Shown: positions 9,268 to 21,100, numbered from the stretch's first letter. The stretch: 64,000 bases of DNA from Linnemannia elongata (GCA_036320915.1 JAXBDG010000015.1:992001-1056000), one strand, 5' to 3'. Notes: generated by a model not told the origin, from the letters alone. A program made the numbers and translations.

Positions 9268-11032
9268 ATGACCAACTGGGCCCACGTCAAGGTATTTACT
9301 TACTTACCTCAACCCTCACCTCTCTTGAAAAGAAAAAAAAAAGAAAAAAAGCCTCGGTTTCATTCGCGTCGATACTCGGTCTGCCCACATGCACACCATA
9401 ATGCACGCTTATTACTTCTCCCTATTTACACATCCTCTTTACTTACTCACGCCTTTTCACGCGCGTTTCTTTTATACACAAACAGATCCCCGCTACCCCC
9501 ACCCCCAACCTCATCATCGTTAACAACATCAGCGAGGATGCCTCCGAGAAGACTGGTATGCTACTTTTTCTTGCTTGCAAATATGCGTAAAACGTAGACC
9601 ATCATCGGAAACACGATGAGAGAATATTTTTCTTTCTCTAACCAATCTTTTCTTCTTCTCTTCTTTCTCACTTCAAACAGTCAAGGACTTCTTCTTGTTC
9701 TGCGGAAAGATCCTCGAGTTCGAGCTCCAAAAGTAATTACCGCTGTCTTTTCTCGCTTTCTTCTCTTTTCGCAAAGCAACACGTCTGCAATGCTATGACA
9801 TCAGCGACCGACTATAAAGGAAGCTTCCGATACAGGACCCTCTGCAACCACAACCAGACGAGACCGGAGAAGGGACAACAGAAAATATATCAGACACAAA
9901 GAAGCATGACTGACCCAATATTTGCTGTATGATGTATTTCGTTTTTGTACCATTAGGGAGGGAGATCGCCAGGTTGCCCTTGTACTCTTCGAGCGTGGTA
10001 AGTTTATCTGTTGCGTGTCGTGTGAATGTTCAATGCGGATTATGTTGGGGATAACGCAGAAAGGGTGGGCATTGGCGTCATCAAACACAAAAAAAAGGCT
10101 TCAACAACAACACCACCCCATCCATGCCTTATCATAACATCAGGCCCTGCCCTCACTCGCACACCACCCCCTGCTTCATGCAGTACGATTTTCTCGCACC
10201 CTTTCTTGACCACGAGAGTTTGTTGTTTGTTTGGGACTTTTTTTCGATAACGTTGGACCTCCCCTCTCCCCTCCCACTCTCGTTCATTCAGTCCCTGCGT
10301 CTTGTGCTTTTGATCATCTTACTCACTATTACTATTTGTTGATCGTATGCTATTATAGAATCTGCTGCCAAGACTGCCTGCATGTTGACCAACGCCATGA
10401 TTGTCAACAGCCAGATTTCGGTCAAGCCCTACTTTGAGGAGACTACCGGCGACGACCACACTGCTCAGGAGAACAAGCCTAAGGTCACTGTCTTGGCCGA
10501 GATCCTCGCTGCTGGATACACTCTCCAGGACCAGATCATCGAGAAGGGTCTTGATATTGATGCCAAGTATGGTCTTACCAGCAAGATCCAGGCCTACGTT
10601 GAGGCTGCCAAGGCCCAGGCCAAGACTTTGGACGAGAAGTACCATGTCACCGCCAAGGCCACCGAGCTTGACCACAAGTACCACGTCCAGGACCGTGTCC
10701 ACGCTGCTGTCGGCCAGGGTATCGATTACTCCAACCAGGTATGCTTTTTTCTTGCTTTCTTAATTTCGCGAAAAGGGTCGAGACATGCTTTGACTTTTAC
10801 GTATTGTCTTTTTGTACACGACGTCACTCATTCCTTCCATTTCTTTCAATTTTTGCGGTAAAAACAGGCCCTTCAGACCGCCCCCGGCCAGAAAGTCGCC
10901 GGCGTTGCCGTCCAGGTCAAAGAGCAGATCGCCGCTGTCCACTACGAGGCCCGTCGTCTTGCTGATGAGAAGAAGAGCAAGGCTGCCGCCGCTGCCCCTG
11001 CTGCCCCCGCTGCCGAGGCCCCCGTTGCTTAA
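9268..11032 (+). CDS. vip1: Vip1-like RNA-recognition-motif protein
   Basis: Six exons: 9268-9291, 9486-9555, 9681-9732, 9957-9997, 10359-10738 and 10868-11032. All junctions are GT-AG and phases agree. The product is 243 residues. An N-terminal RRM has RNP2-like LIIVNNISEDASEKTVKDFF and a degenerate RNP1 (RQVALVLFER). Then come an ATTGDD-type linker, a helical region with YTLQDQIIEKGLDIDAKYGLTSK and EKYHVTAKATELDHKYHV, and an Ala/Pro-rich tail. This order matches fungal Vip1 (S. pombe vip1), often annotated as an actin-cytoskeleton or p53-related protein; its exact molecular role is unclear. Strong Pol II promoter features and C-ending codons suggest high expression. The first exon is only 8 codons long, so its start relies on the splice join. 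Confidence 0.85.
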
Positions 11033-11797
11033 ATGTGACAATACAAACACCAGGTCCTTTTTTCTAGCACACTCATCCTTTTCGCTTCAAACTTGCATCG
11101 GTTTTTCTTAGGGAAACTTTGAGCTTCGTGTTCTTTGTCCCATCTTGTACTCTCTTTTTTTTCTTTCTCTTTAATAACCACTGTATGATAACACAAAATA
11201 AAAAAAAACATTCCCCCAAAAAAAACACTGAGCCTTCTGCAAGCAATGCCGTTCGAACGAAAGCGATAAAGGTGGATTTGTGCTTTGCGTGCTTGTTCTG
11301 GCTGTTAAACGCATGGAGCATTCATAAGAAAAAGAAAGAAAAGGACAGGCAACCAAGGTGGACGCTCCACGTGAGCGTCCCATTCGCCACGAATAGACAC
11401 GACCACGCGCCTAGGTTTTTTTTTCTTGTCTCCTCTCCTCTTTCAGTTCTCTGTTTTTCCTTGTATGGTTTATTTGCACATCAAGGAGAAAGGGACAACA
11501 GAAAGAGGGGGCCAGTATGAAATGAATAAAGGACGAAAGCAAAAGGCAAGGGGGAGGAGGGCAAGCAATAGACGGATGGGTCAGAAACACATGCACTTTT
11601 TTTTTTTTTTTTACAAGGGGCGCACAGGAGTAGGAGGAGTTGCCATCAGAAATAAAACGGGCAAGCAGCAGGAGTGCAATAACAGCAATGCTGTATTTTA
11701 TTAGTGCCGAAAGGTCAAAACTGGGAGCTGGGTAGAGGTTGGGAACAGCTGCGTTGACTGGGTAGTCAGCCATTCTGGGTCCAGCTGTAGAAAGAGG
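11033..11797. other. Intergenic, no gene seen
   Basis: Holds the 3' region of the vip1-like gene (TGTATGATAACACAAAATAAA-like tail near 11180-11200), several A and T runs, and no credible reading frame. Confidence 0.5.
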
Positions 11798-11805
11798 TAT
11801 AAATA
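11798..11805 (+). promoter_or_regulatory. TATA box of the secreted cysteine-rich gene
   Basis: TATAAATA within AGAGGTATAAATAGTGAACG, 195 bases before the ATG. A T-run and CT/CA-rich leader follow. Confidence 0.6.
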
Positions 11806-11992
11806 GTGAACGAACTGGCCAACCTTTCTGGCGATCTCTTTTTTTTTTTTTCTTTTCTTTATACCTACGCTTTTTCAATCTACACTCCTTACTTTACACA
11901 TCTGAACGTTGCAATAAACACAAGCCCTATCCTCTCTCTCTCACACACACTATCTCTCCGACTCTTCACGCGTCCACACTGCCCTATCCAAC

Positions 11993-12331
11993 ATGTCATC
12001 ACACCACACCGCCTCTTCATCCTCCTCTAAGCCAGTACTGACCCTCCGCATATCATCCATCCTCGCTACCGCATTCCTGCTACTCCTCACGACAACCACC
12101 CTGACACCAGTATCAGCCAAGGGCGGCCACTTCCCAGCGGCGGTGACAGACACATCCGGTCCGTGCATCAAACAGTGCTCCGGGATCTACGACAACGAGA
12201 TGAACAACTGCTTCGTCAAGTTCCCCAACCCAAACCTCGACCCCTACGGCAGGAACAACTGTAGCCAAGACGTCGCCATTATGTTCCAGAAATGTAGTCA
12301 AAAATGTATCCCTGCTCCCGCCACCTTTTGA
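11993..12331 (+). CDS. Small secreted cysteine-rich protein
   Basis: A single exon of 112 residues. Residues 22-39 are hydrophobic (ISSILATAFLLLLTTTTL) and are followed by TPVSA-KGG, a good signal-peptidase site. The mature part has about 70 residues and six cysteines: C-x3-C in GPCIKQC, one in NNCFVK, one in NNCSQD, and C-x3-C in QKCSQKC. The family is not recognised. Size, secretion signal and even cysteine number resemble small secreted or effector-like proteins, but similar spacing also occurs in twin CX3C-type helical proteins. It has its own TATA box and leader. Function unknown. Confidence 0.65.
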   Translation: MSSHHTASSSSSKPVLTLRISSILATAFLLLLTTTTLTPVSAKGGHFPAAVTDTSGPCIKQCSGIYDNEMNNCFVKFPNPNLDPYGRNNCSQDVAIMFQKCSQKCIPAPATF

Positions 12332-12575
12332 GGAAGGGATTGGGATTTGGTAGGATAAAGACTTGTTTGGAGTGATAGGAAAAAAAAGAAAGAAGAATGG
12401 GAAGGAGAAAGTAAAAAGCGATGTTTTTTTTATTCTATTACTACTTGCTTGTTTTGCATTTGTATCGCTCCATTGTGCCCTTGGCATGATTTGTCCCTTT
12501 TTTTGTTTTCCTCATCTGAAAATCTGGCAGTATGTTGAAGGGGGTATTAAGGAAAATAAGAAACACTCCATACCC

Positions 12576-13562
12576 TTAGACATTATGCCTCCTGAGGGGA
12601 GCCTGCTCCGGTCGGATGGTGTAATAAATAGCACTCAAGACCTTGTGTGCCATGCCTGCAGTAACATAATACCCTCCGACCAGACCAGCAAGTCGGACCA
12701 ACAAGTGTCCAAAGGACATGGACGATTCTTCCGAGATCACCAGCGTCATGGGTTCGAAATCGTATTTAAAGAACAGGCCCGGGATTCCTTGGTGCTCGTC
12801 GAAGGTTCGGCGATATTCACTGACCGAGTACTGGTTCGTCAGCAGTTGCTTGTACGAGCGATCTATTATTCGTGATGTATGAGATTGATGTTGGTAATGG
12901 GGTATGGTTTTCATGATGATCCCGGAGATCCCTTCAGCGCATGGTCCCTGTCCTGAACAGTGCAATGAGTCTTTTCGTAAACCTACCGATATAGATCGTA
13001 GGAACAACAACCAAGAAGTACTGGAACGCCTCGAATGCTATATGATCAAAGTGAGAGTGAATATGTGTGTAAGTGTCGAGTCCTTGCTACCCATGTCGTC
13101 AATCCACAAACCGTATAATCCAATGAAAAGCAAATGATCTTGCAAAAAGACTCTTACATGTGCGCGAGAGTTCAAAGCTATCGTCCAAGGGGTTGACGAT
13201 GGCAGGGTAGAGCTCTCCGAACGACAACTCATGGATACTATGGGTCATATTCATGACTAAAGTTGATCACAAAACATGGATACACAAGAAACAATTAGCC
13301 ACATCATTCTAATTGATGGTAATACTTGCTTGCAGCACTTTTTTTTTACATCCAATGTTCATGTTTGCTTTTGTGTGAATCATTCCTGAGCTCACCTGAA
13401 TGGTCGCTGTGAGCTCCAAAGTATCCATGTCCAACTGCCGTGATGTGCATGTTTCCACTCAATTTGTTCGCCTCGAAACTTCCAGCAATCCTGCAAGCCT
13501 TGAAGTCCGTGTCTCCTATTAACAAAGACAAAGAAGCGATTTTCGCGTTAGTACACTAATGC

Positions 13563-13595
<33 letters not shown>

Positions 13596-14056
13596 AATTG
13601 GCGTTTATCGAATGCTTTCTTGCAATTGTTTCATTCCTCGTTGTTCACATACCCTTGGAGGCGTGCTCCAGTGCCTCTTTCCTGCTAGCAGCGCGAATCA
13701 TCTTTTGGACGTTGAGAGGCGCGTTGCGGATCTTTTCTGCGTGTTTAGATGAGTACACCTTGAAGTGCTGTAAGACGTAACGGGGGGGCAGAAGACAAGA
13801 AAGAATACCCGGAGGAATTAATTATACTAATGCGTAGAATAGTCAAAAGGAGTTTGTGCACGGTGCAATTGTGGACATAATTGGATACTTACAGTGGGGA
13901 TCTTTTCTACTTTGTCTGACAGCCCAAGCTGGACATCCGCGATATCTCGAAGGTCAATTCTCAAGGCTAACAAAGGTCGATTGATATTAAAGAGCCTCAG
14001 TATTAGCAAGGTCATACTCCAGCATGCAGAGAATATGCGAAACAAGAGACACTCTC

Positions 14057-14107
<51 letters not shown>

Positions 14108-14359
14108 TGATATCAAAGCAAACTAACCGTCGCAGGGCATAGCGATGGTGATGTCGAGGTTGATCTGGAGTTTGTGATTGACAAGCGGGTCAACAATAAA
14201 ATTGTAGTCGTTTCGAAGGGTCATGTAGTCCTTGATTTCGCCCATCACCAGGATGCACAGGATGGCCGAGACGATAAGTGTCAAGATGCCACCGGACCCT
14301 GTCCGCTTCACAAAGCCGGACTCGACCTTTGGAAACGCATCGAATTCCTTGAACTGCAT
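12576..14359 (-). CDS. ERV41: Erv41/ERGIC2-type ER-Golgi cargo receptor subunit
   Basis: Seven exons on the minus strand: 14359-14128, 13966-13893, 13767-13653, 13515-13396, 13256-13158, 13037-12987 and 12862-12576. All are GT-AG with consistent phases, for 325 residues. The start MQFKEFDAFPKVESGF matches the conserved Erv41/ERGIC2 start. TM1 is GGILTLIVSAILCILVMGEI; a luminal domain follows with INLDITIAMPC, FKACRIAGSFEANKLSGNMH and ELYPAIVNPL. YFLVVVPTIYI and LLTNQYSVSEYRR come next, and TM2 lies in HLLVRLAGLVGGYYVTAG. Erv41 pairs with Erv46 in COPII/COPI vesicles to retrieve ER proteins. Two introns carry very long T runs in the sense direction (45 and 31 bases). Confidence 0.85.
13564..13594. 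repeat. Poly(A) homopolymer, 31 bases
   Basis: Lies inside the third intron of the Erv41 gene, where it is poly(T) in the transcript. Confidence 0.9.
14061..14105. repeat. Poly(A) homopolymer, 45 bases
   Basis: Lies inside the first intron of the Erv41 gene (poly(T) in the transcript). It is the longest homopolymer in the window. Confidence 0.9.
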
Positions 14360-15153
14360 CGCTTGTTTGTGTGGTCTGATGTTCCTGGAGGCTGACTCTT
14401 TGTTGGGGTATTCCGGAGGTTCGTGTCGTTGAGGGTTGGTGAACGATGTCGAAGAGATGGGTTTGACACACGTAAAAAAGAAAAGGTCAAGGGGGAGGAG
14501 TGGTGTACAAAAGGACGGCGATGATGAGCGGCAGCCAAAAGAAGAAAGAAAGGGACAGAGGGGAGCCCAAAGGGGGTTGGTTTGGTTTGTTGCAAGGAAC
14601 TTCCAGTGTTCCACAGATGGATGGACACGCCTGAACAGATATATTCGTTAAGGGGTCTGAGACATTGCGTTCAAAAATAAAGTTGGTGGCGCGCTACAAC
14701 CTCAATAGTGAGTGAGTGACCAGAATGATCTTGAACACAGGCACAATTGCTTTATGCTAGTTCTGTGCCTTGTGCTACTGTTATAGAAAAACACTCGCTC
14801 GCTCGCAGCTTCCTTCTCCCCATGCACTCAATATTCCGGCATCGATTGCCACGAGAGTTTGATAGGTCCGATCAGTGTCATTCAAGAAGGAAATGAAAAC
14901 TGCGACTTACTTTTCATCTCTTTTTTGCATTCTCCTCTTCTTCTGTTCCATCTCCCTTTATTTCTCCACCGACGCCATTATCAATAACGCATAGTAGGTT
15001 TAGAAAGACCAAGGTCATAATCGAAACATCCGTGAGTTTTCAACATCCCCAGCAGTGGCACCGGCGTGAACCCTGACTCTGACGGGTCTCATTGACGAGA
15101 TTCCTCGTGAGTTAATATCTCAATTTATTGAGGAGAGGAAGGCTTGTGCTGCG

Positions 15154-15185
<32 letters not shown>

Positions 15186-15530
15186 CAAACTCACGGTCGT
15201 CGAGAATAACGATGTGAAAATTGGTAACAAGAGCATGAAGAAGAATAAAACTACTTAATTCTTCAGCCAATGTCTCTGCCTCGTTGTCGCGTAGCTTGCC
15301 ACAAGGTAAAAAGTCCTTTGTACACATGTACTCTCCGCTTGGAGCACAAACTTTTGTTGAAACTCTAGTATTCTTAACACTCATTCCTTGTCAGATTTAC
15401 GTTTCTGTAGCCTAAGGTACGTAAAACGAAACGAACACCTCTCAGCAGACTAATTGGATCTAAGAAGTAGCAAGAGAATATACAAAACCAGAGCTAATAA
15501 TCACATCTCTCTCTAGTTTCTTCGTTTATA
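14360..15530. other. Intergenic, no assured gene
   Basis: Contains the Erv41 promoter side and a 29-base poly(T) at 15157-15185. A minus-strand open stretch at 15187-15384 (MSVKNTRVSTKVCAPSGEYM...) has no recognised homology and runs into the homopolymer. Possible decayed exons, nothing assured. Confidence 0.4.
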
Positions 15531-15779
15531 TAGGAGTGAATTCAGCACTTCAGGACGCGTTCGTGTTGAGGAACTATATTTACGCGGTGCAGGATAAAAC
15601 CGCCGACACCATCACCAACACGAATGAACAGTATCCCCAGGAGTACTTCGCTTCCACCCGACAGGCGTACGATATCATCGAACGCTTGGAGTAACTTTTC
15701 CGAAAGGTACTGGTTGAGGAAATGATCGATCGAGGAGGAAAAACAGGCATTGATGAAGAGGCCCTAGAAAGGACATAGA
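15531..15779 (+). pseudogene. Orphan exon-like gene remnant
   Basis: After a TATATAG acceptor-like site, about 50 codons read NSALQDAFVLRNYIYAVQDK, then TADTITNTNEQYPQEYFAST and RQAYDIIERLE, with clean codon use and a stop at 15692-15694. A second open piece, RKVLVEEMIDRGGKTGIDEE followed by ALERT and a stop, ends at 15779. No start or upstream exons are evident. It looks like the 3' end of a multi-exon gene whose 5' part is gone or unrecognisable. The family is unknown to me. The last part recurs at 17670-17817. Confidence 0.4.
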
Positions 15780-15856
15780 ACACGTAGCTCTACATCGATC
15801 GTGTCTTGGCACCTGAAAACATCTGAAATCGATCATAGAACTAAAGTAACACCGAC
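15720..15856 (+). repeat. Gene-tail duplicate, copy 1
   Basis: Matches 17676-17817 with substitutions and small gaps: AAAACAGGCATT, GGCCCTAGAAAGGAC/GGTCCTAGGAAGGAC, ACACGTAGCT-TACATCG, CACCTGAAAA and TTCGATCATAGAA/ATCGATCATAGAA. It covers the end of the coding-like remnant and its 3' flank. Confidence 0.65.
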
Positions 15857-16482
15857 AAACAAACGATAGCTTTTATTTGTCTTACAGCACAAATGGGCAT
15901 CTCTGATGGAAGCTATGACTATAAACATAGAAAAGGTAAAGAGCCAGTAAAAACAATGACGCCAAGTCCACATTTTCAGGGGTAGAAAGAAGAATGAAGG
16001 GCAGAGACACAAAATTAACAAAGAAGGAAAGGGTGAGCAATGATTGACTTTGGGATGTTCAATTGCATCCCGGTAAAACATTGACCAGGCGTCCACGTAG
16101 CCCTTCTTATCAGATTTTTTTTTCTTTTCGTAAACCTCTATACCCTAGATTGGTGTTTCATTGTGAAAAAGAAAAAAGGCGATCGATCGTTATTGTTTGT
16201 CAAAAAGGAGCCCTACCCACGGTTCTCGTTTTCTACCAAAAATCCAGAAAAGGAGATTTCTGATAATGGCTGAATGGGTTGTTTATGCTTTTGGTGGCTG
16301 AAGGAAATATGAAAGAGCAGTGGTTTGGTGGGGAAGACGTGCATCACCATGATGATCGACTCCCTTTTTTTTCCTTTACATTGCTTGGCCGAGAAGGAGA
16401 TGGATGGAGGAACAGAAATAAAGATATGTCACATTGATGTTCATTGGCATCATCGGATGGATTGTTATGCCGTCTCATCGGT
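15857..16482. other. Intergenic, no gene seen
   Basis: AT-rich spacer upstream of the dehydrogenase gene. No coding signal. Confidence 0.5.
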
Positions 16483-16490
16483 ATATAAAG
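16483..16490 (+). promoter_or_regulatory. TATA box of the dehydrogenase gene
   Basis: TATATAAA in CGGTATATAAAGACG, 96 bases before the ATG. A CAAC-rich leader follows. Confidence 0.6.
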
Positions 16491-16578
16491 ACGACCGTCT
16501 ACGGCCTCTTTTGCTTGCTCTATAATCTTTTCAACTCTTCCAACTCACTTCTCAACTACAACAACACCTTCAACAACC

Positions 16579-17505
16579 ATGACTACCCAGCAACAGCAAA
16601 ACGACAGAATCGGTTGGATCGGCCTCGGCGAGATGGGATCTGGCATGGCCAAGAACCTCCACGCCTACCTCGCCTCTAACGGATTCCACCTTACCGTCTG
16701 GAACCGCTCCCCCGAAAAAACCGACGCCATCAAGGAACAAGGTGCTCATGTCGCTACCTTCATCGAAAACCTCACCTCGACCTCTAACGTCATCTTCACC
16801 TCCCTCGCCAACGACGCCGCCGTCGAGAACGTCTACGAACAACTCGTCCAGTTGGCCACTAAGGTCCAGGAACAGATCATCTTTGTCGAGTGCTCGACCA
16901 TCCACCCAACCACAGCGACCAAAATCAGCCAGCTCGTCGCCGCTTACCCTCAACACCGCTACCTCCAGTGCCCCGTCTTTGGTCGCCCCGACCGTGCGCA
17001 TGCCGGTCAGCTAGCCTGGGTCGCCTCTGGAGATGCCGTGACGATCGAGAAGCTCCAGCCCTACTTTGAATCCATGTCCGCGACCATCATCGACCTCAAG
17101 ACCACCGACGTGAGCAAGGCCAGTTCGTTCAAACTGATGGGCAACTTTTTCGCGATCGGGACTATTGAGCTGCTCGCAGAGGGATTCGCGTTGGCAGAGA
17201 AGGTCAACATTGACAAGAGTGCGATGCTGCACTTTATCGAGACTTGCTTCCCTGCACCTGCCTGGATAGGTTACGGCCGGAAGATTGCCTCGGGATCGAC
17301 ATCAAAGGCTGGTGGATTCCCGGTCACTTTGGGCTTGAAGGATGTGGGCCACATGAGAAAGCTGGCTGCTGATCACGGAGCGACCTTGCCCACTGCTGAT
17401 GTCGCGTACAAGAACTTGGAGAAACTGAAGGCTCAGGGAAAGGGAGACCAGGATTGGTCGTCTATCATTGAGGTCTTGCGTGAGGGACCTGAGGCGCAGA
17501 AGTGA
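16579..17505 (+). CDS. beta-hydroxyacid dehydrogenase (3-hydroxyisobutyrate dehydrogenase-like)
   Basis: A single exon of 308 residues. The N-terminal NAD(P)-binding Rossmann domain starts with IGWIGLGEMGSGMAKNL (residues 12-28). VWNRSPEKTDAI places an Arg after the second strand, suggesting NADP(H) preference, as in glyoxylate or succinic-semialdehyde reductases of this family. FVECSTIHPTTA and CPVFGRPDRA match the family blocks DxST and the substrate-loop motif. The catalytic Lys is Lys185 in SSFKLMGNFF, with Asn189 four residues on. The C-terminal all-helical domain is complete (ALAEKVNID, LKDVGHMRKLAADHG). The product is probably a soluble cytosolic reductase of small hydroxyacids or semialdehydes; the exact substrate cannot be told. 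Confidence 0.85.
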   Translation: MTTQQQQNDRIGWIGLGEMGSGMAKNLHAYLASNGFHLTVWNRSPEKTDAIKEQGAHVATFIENLTSTSNVIFTSLANDAAVENVYEQLVQLATKVQEQIIFVECSTIHPTTATKISQLVAAYPQHRYLQCPVFGRPDRAHAGQLAWVASGDAVTIEKLQPYFESMSATIIDLKTTDVSKASSFKLMGNFFAIGTIELLAEGFALAEKVNIDKSAMLHFIETCFPAPAWIGYGRKIASGSTSKAGGFPVTLGLKDVGHMRKLAADHGATLPTADVAYKNLEKLKAQGKGDQDWSSIIEVLREGPEAQK

Positions 17506-17675
17506 GGAAGATCTTAATTGAAGAGACCGTCAGAATATTTTGTTCCTTATGAGCAATTGCAAAAAAAAAAAAAATTAAAGAAAAACAACGAAACAGATGT
17601 ACTATCTCATTCGCTTTTGTTGACATTTTTGGATTCGTAAGGCCTTCACTCCCCCTTTCACATCGCGTAATATTG

Positions 17676-17817
17676 AAGAGATAATTAGTTCGAGGAGTGA
17701 AAACAGGCATTAATAATAAGGTCCTAGGAAGGACGCAAAACACGTAGCTATACATCGTATCTTAGCACCTGAAAATACCGGAATTCGATCATAGAATAAA
17801 AATAGCACGAATAAGCA
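17676..17817 (+). repeat. Gene-tail duplicate, copy 2
   Basis: Second copy of the 15720-15856 sequence, in the same orientation, beginning GAAGAGATAATTAGTTCGAG. Its coding frame is decayed. The two copies bracket the dehydrogenase gene. Confidence 0.6.
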
Positions 17818-18131
17818 CGCTCTAAAATAAAAAAGGTTAGGTTACTATTGCATGCCATTTTATTCAGCAACCGACAAGAAGTTGCTATTTTGCCCCTGGT
17901 AGCTGACCGCGGATTCGCCAAGGTCTTCCCACAAAAGAGTCTTCATCCTTGCACTGAAGGAACTGAGGAATAAGGCAAGGACAGGAAAAAATTGTTTAAT
18001 AAAAAACATAAGAATAGTGATATGGTGAGGTAACATTAGGCGTGTAAATTGTGTGTTGCTAGGATTGATGTAGGAAAGAAAGGGAGGAATGTAACGTTAC
18101 TGAAAATAAAGAAAAAAAAATGTGTCCCACT
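17818..18131. other. Intergenic, no gene seen
   Basis: AT-rich spacer, 3' to both flanking genes. No coding signal. Confidence 0.4.
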
Positions 18132-21100
18132 TTAAGGTTTGCGTAAGGACGAACGGACGAGGGCGTGAGGTCCCTTTGGCGGCTCCTGAAGCGACTGACT
18201 CTTGATCTCCCTGGCAATCTGATCCAAATCCTTCGCCATCTGCGGGTCGCGGTACAATGGTGATCCATTCCCGTCACCACTGTCGTTACTGTCGATGTTG
18301 GTAGTAGTGGCGCTGCCACTATGACTGTAAGCAGGCTGTCCAAAGTACCCAGGTGCCCTCGTACCTCCCTCGATGGCTGCCGGGTGACCAGGCAATGGCT
18401 GAGCTCCCATCGCGATAAGATCTGGGTATGCCATGATTGTCGAGTGGTGGAGCGGGGACGTGACCAAAGTGGTCGGCGTCGCAGGTCCCGAGGATCCGAT
18501 CAAGATTGACGAAGAGCCATATCCACGCGTGGGGGTCAGGGGCGGGTAGTGGCCGTCCTGGTTCAGATCCTGAGCAGTGACGGTCTGTACGGGAACTCCG
18601 GGAGAGAACCGCTGGATTCTGGCCTCCTCCTCTGGAACAAGACTCTGGGGGCCGGCGAGATGGCGAGGTGTCGCTGCGGAAGGCTGGATCGTGTTCTTGA
18701 CAAATGTGTGAATAGTAGGTGGTCGGTTATCTGGTGACGAGGCTGCTGAGGACGTCGAAGAGGATTCAGACGAGTCCGGTTGTGGTTTCTGCTGACTTGA
18801 CTTGGCGGACGGGACTCGGATATGGTTCACTGTCATCTGCTGGAAGGCGATATGATCCTTGTTGTCGGAAAATGTTCCCTTGCGGCTGCTGGGGTTCCGT
18901 GATGACGATGAGTCCTCTGCCAGGAGAAGTGCTGCTGCCAGAGCAGCGTCTGATCCTGCGTCACCATTACCGTTGCTGTTCGTTCCTCCCAAATTGGACT
19001 TTGACGACGAATTGGTGATTCCAAATAAGCTGTGTTTCTTGCTGACGACTGGGGATGGCATCGAAGCAATCTCGTCGCTGGTGGCGTTTCCGTATCGTGT
19101 GTAGAGCGGAGGTGTCGTCATGGCAGGTGAGGCTGGCTCCTGACTTTCAACAATCGCTTGTGGTGGTGGCGGCGGGATGTACACGGCCTGGACAGTCGGC
19201 TGAGATGGCGAAATGTAGGCGGGACCCCTTGGCGTATTAATCGTCCTGCTGAATCCAGCCTCGTTCGTCTCGAAAGCATCGCCACTTCCTTGTAGCCTTG
19301 ACGACGGTGCGCCTGGCTTTTGATCATGAGGCGTCGACGGCGATGACGACCTGTATCTCTTCCAGAAAATAAATCCGCCTACAGCCAAAATGGCAAGTAC
19401 AACTCCTGCACCTATTCCTCCCTTGGCGCCTGCAGACAGTCCTGAGCTCTCGTTGTTGTCATTGCTGTTGTTGTTGTTGTTGTTGTTGTTGTTATTATTA
19501 TTGTTGTTGTTGTTGTTGTTGTTGTTTGGGCTACCGGTGTCGCCGCCTAAGCCTGGAACAGGCAGGCACGATGAAGGCCAAATGCAGTTCAATGGGCCAC
19601 CGGTATATCTAGTTTGCCATCTCCATGACCCAGTATCGATTACAGCCACGTCTGGTGTCACATAGGAGTCAACGCCGTTCGTCTTAATTGAACCTAGAAT
19701 CATAATAGAAAAATTGAGTGCATTAGCATGCATGAATCATAGGCACCGCTTTTTGAGTTGACTGCGGAAAATCGGATGCATATTCCGTCGAAAGAGTAGT
19801 CTAATGCGGCCGCCGAGAGTCGGCCACAGCATAGATGAACATTTCCAACCCCTGCGGCAATTCGGCTGATCGTCCATGCAACCGTGCTCTACTTTTTTTC
19901 AGTCTAAATCATCATAAAAATGCCTTACCTCCAACGATAACAATCTGGCCATAGGCGCCCAACTGACAAGCGTGTCCTGCTCGAGTCATCTCCACCTCAG
20001 GGCCAGTGATGCTGACAGACTTCCACGTCCAATCCGTCACATTGAGAATCCAAGCGTCTGCAAAGTAAAAATCTTGGTTGTTGTCTCTAGTCTTGCCGCC
20101 CTGGATAAAGACGTTGCCATCGGGCAAAACCACCCTGCAAGACAGATACCGCGGCGAGGGTGGAATCACTGGGGTGTTGAGCAATTGTCTTTCAATCGAT
20201 AGTCGAGCTTCACTCTGTCCGTTCGAGATCAGGAATCCGCCATTGAGAGGGTAGCAGTCGCTGACGAATCCGCTTGATGAATTGAAATGTTCGCAGCCTC
20301 CAAAGACCAACGTCTTGTTCCGAGTTGGAAGAAAGACCGCAGAGGGGTCATAAAGTGTTGGCAGCATTGGCAATGTACTGTTGGTGGCGAGAGTCCAGGT
20401 CATCTTCGTCGCATCCGGGGACGACGTGTCCAAAACAGCGATTTCCCTTGAGAAGCTCGCTTCTTGAAGCCCACCGTACATATACACCAGACCAGTAACC
20501 TTGTCAAGGGCCATGCCGACGTTGAATCTCTTGTATCCTATAGAGGTCGCCAGACCAGGCAAAGTCGGGGTTGTAGTCCAATTCCCACTTTCGACACTGT
20601 AGACATAGGAGAGAGGGCCATAGATCTCCCTGTTGCCGCCGGTCACAAAGTGCAGCCCATCCTTGCTAGGCGTGGCTTGGACCATGGTGAAGGCCAAGTT
20701 TCCTGGAAGGGACATCCAGGGAGGGGTTGCCGCGTCGAAGGACTGTTTGAGGTCGAGTTTGAGAAACTGTCTCGTTCCTGTGTTTTGAGTTGAAAACTTG
20801 ATGACTCCTCCGTAGAGGTAAAAGTAGCCATCGGCCAGAACTGCTGAAGCTGCATAGGTGATTTGCTGATAGGGAGTGGTGCCCTGGCCATCGATCGGCA
20901 GAGGAGAGAGTAGGACAAGGAGAAGAAAGGGAAGGAGAGTTGTCAAAAAGGAGGCAGAGGTGACATGATCGAGGAAGGAAGGTCTATTGTGGTGGTGACG
21001 GCGCCTTGGTGGCGATAGTTTAGGCAGGGTATGTGCACTGTTGTGGTTGCAAGATTGTTGCTGTTGTTCCTCAAAAGAGGAAGGGGTATGTGGGTAAGTG

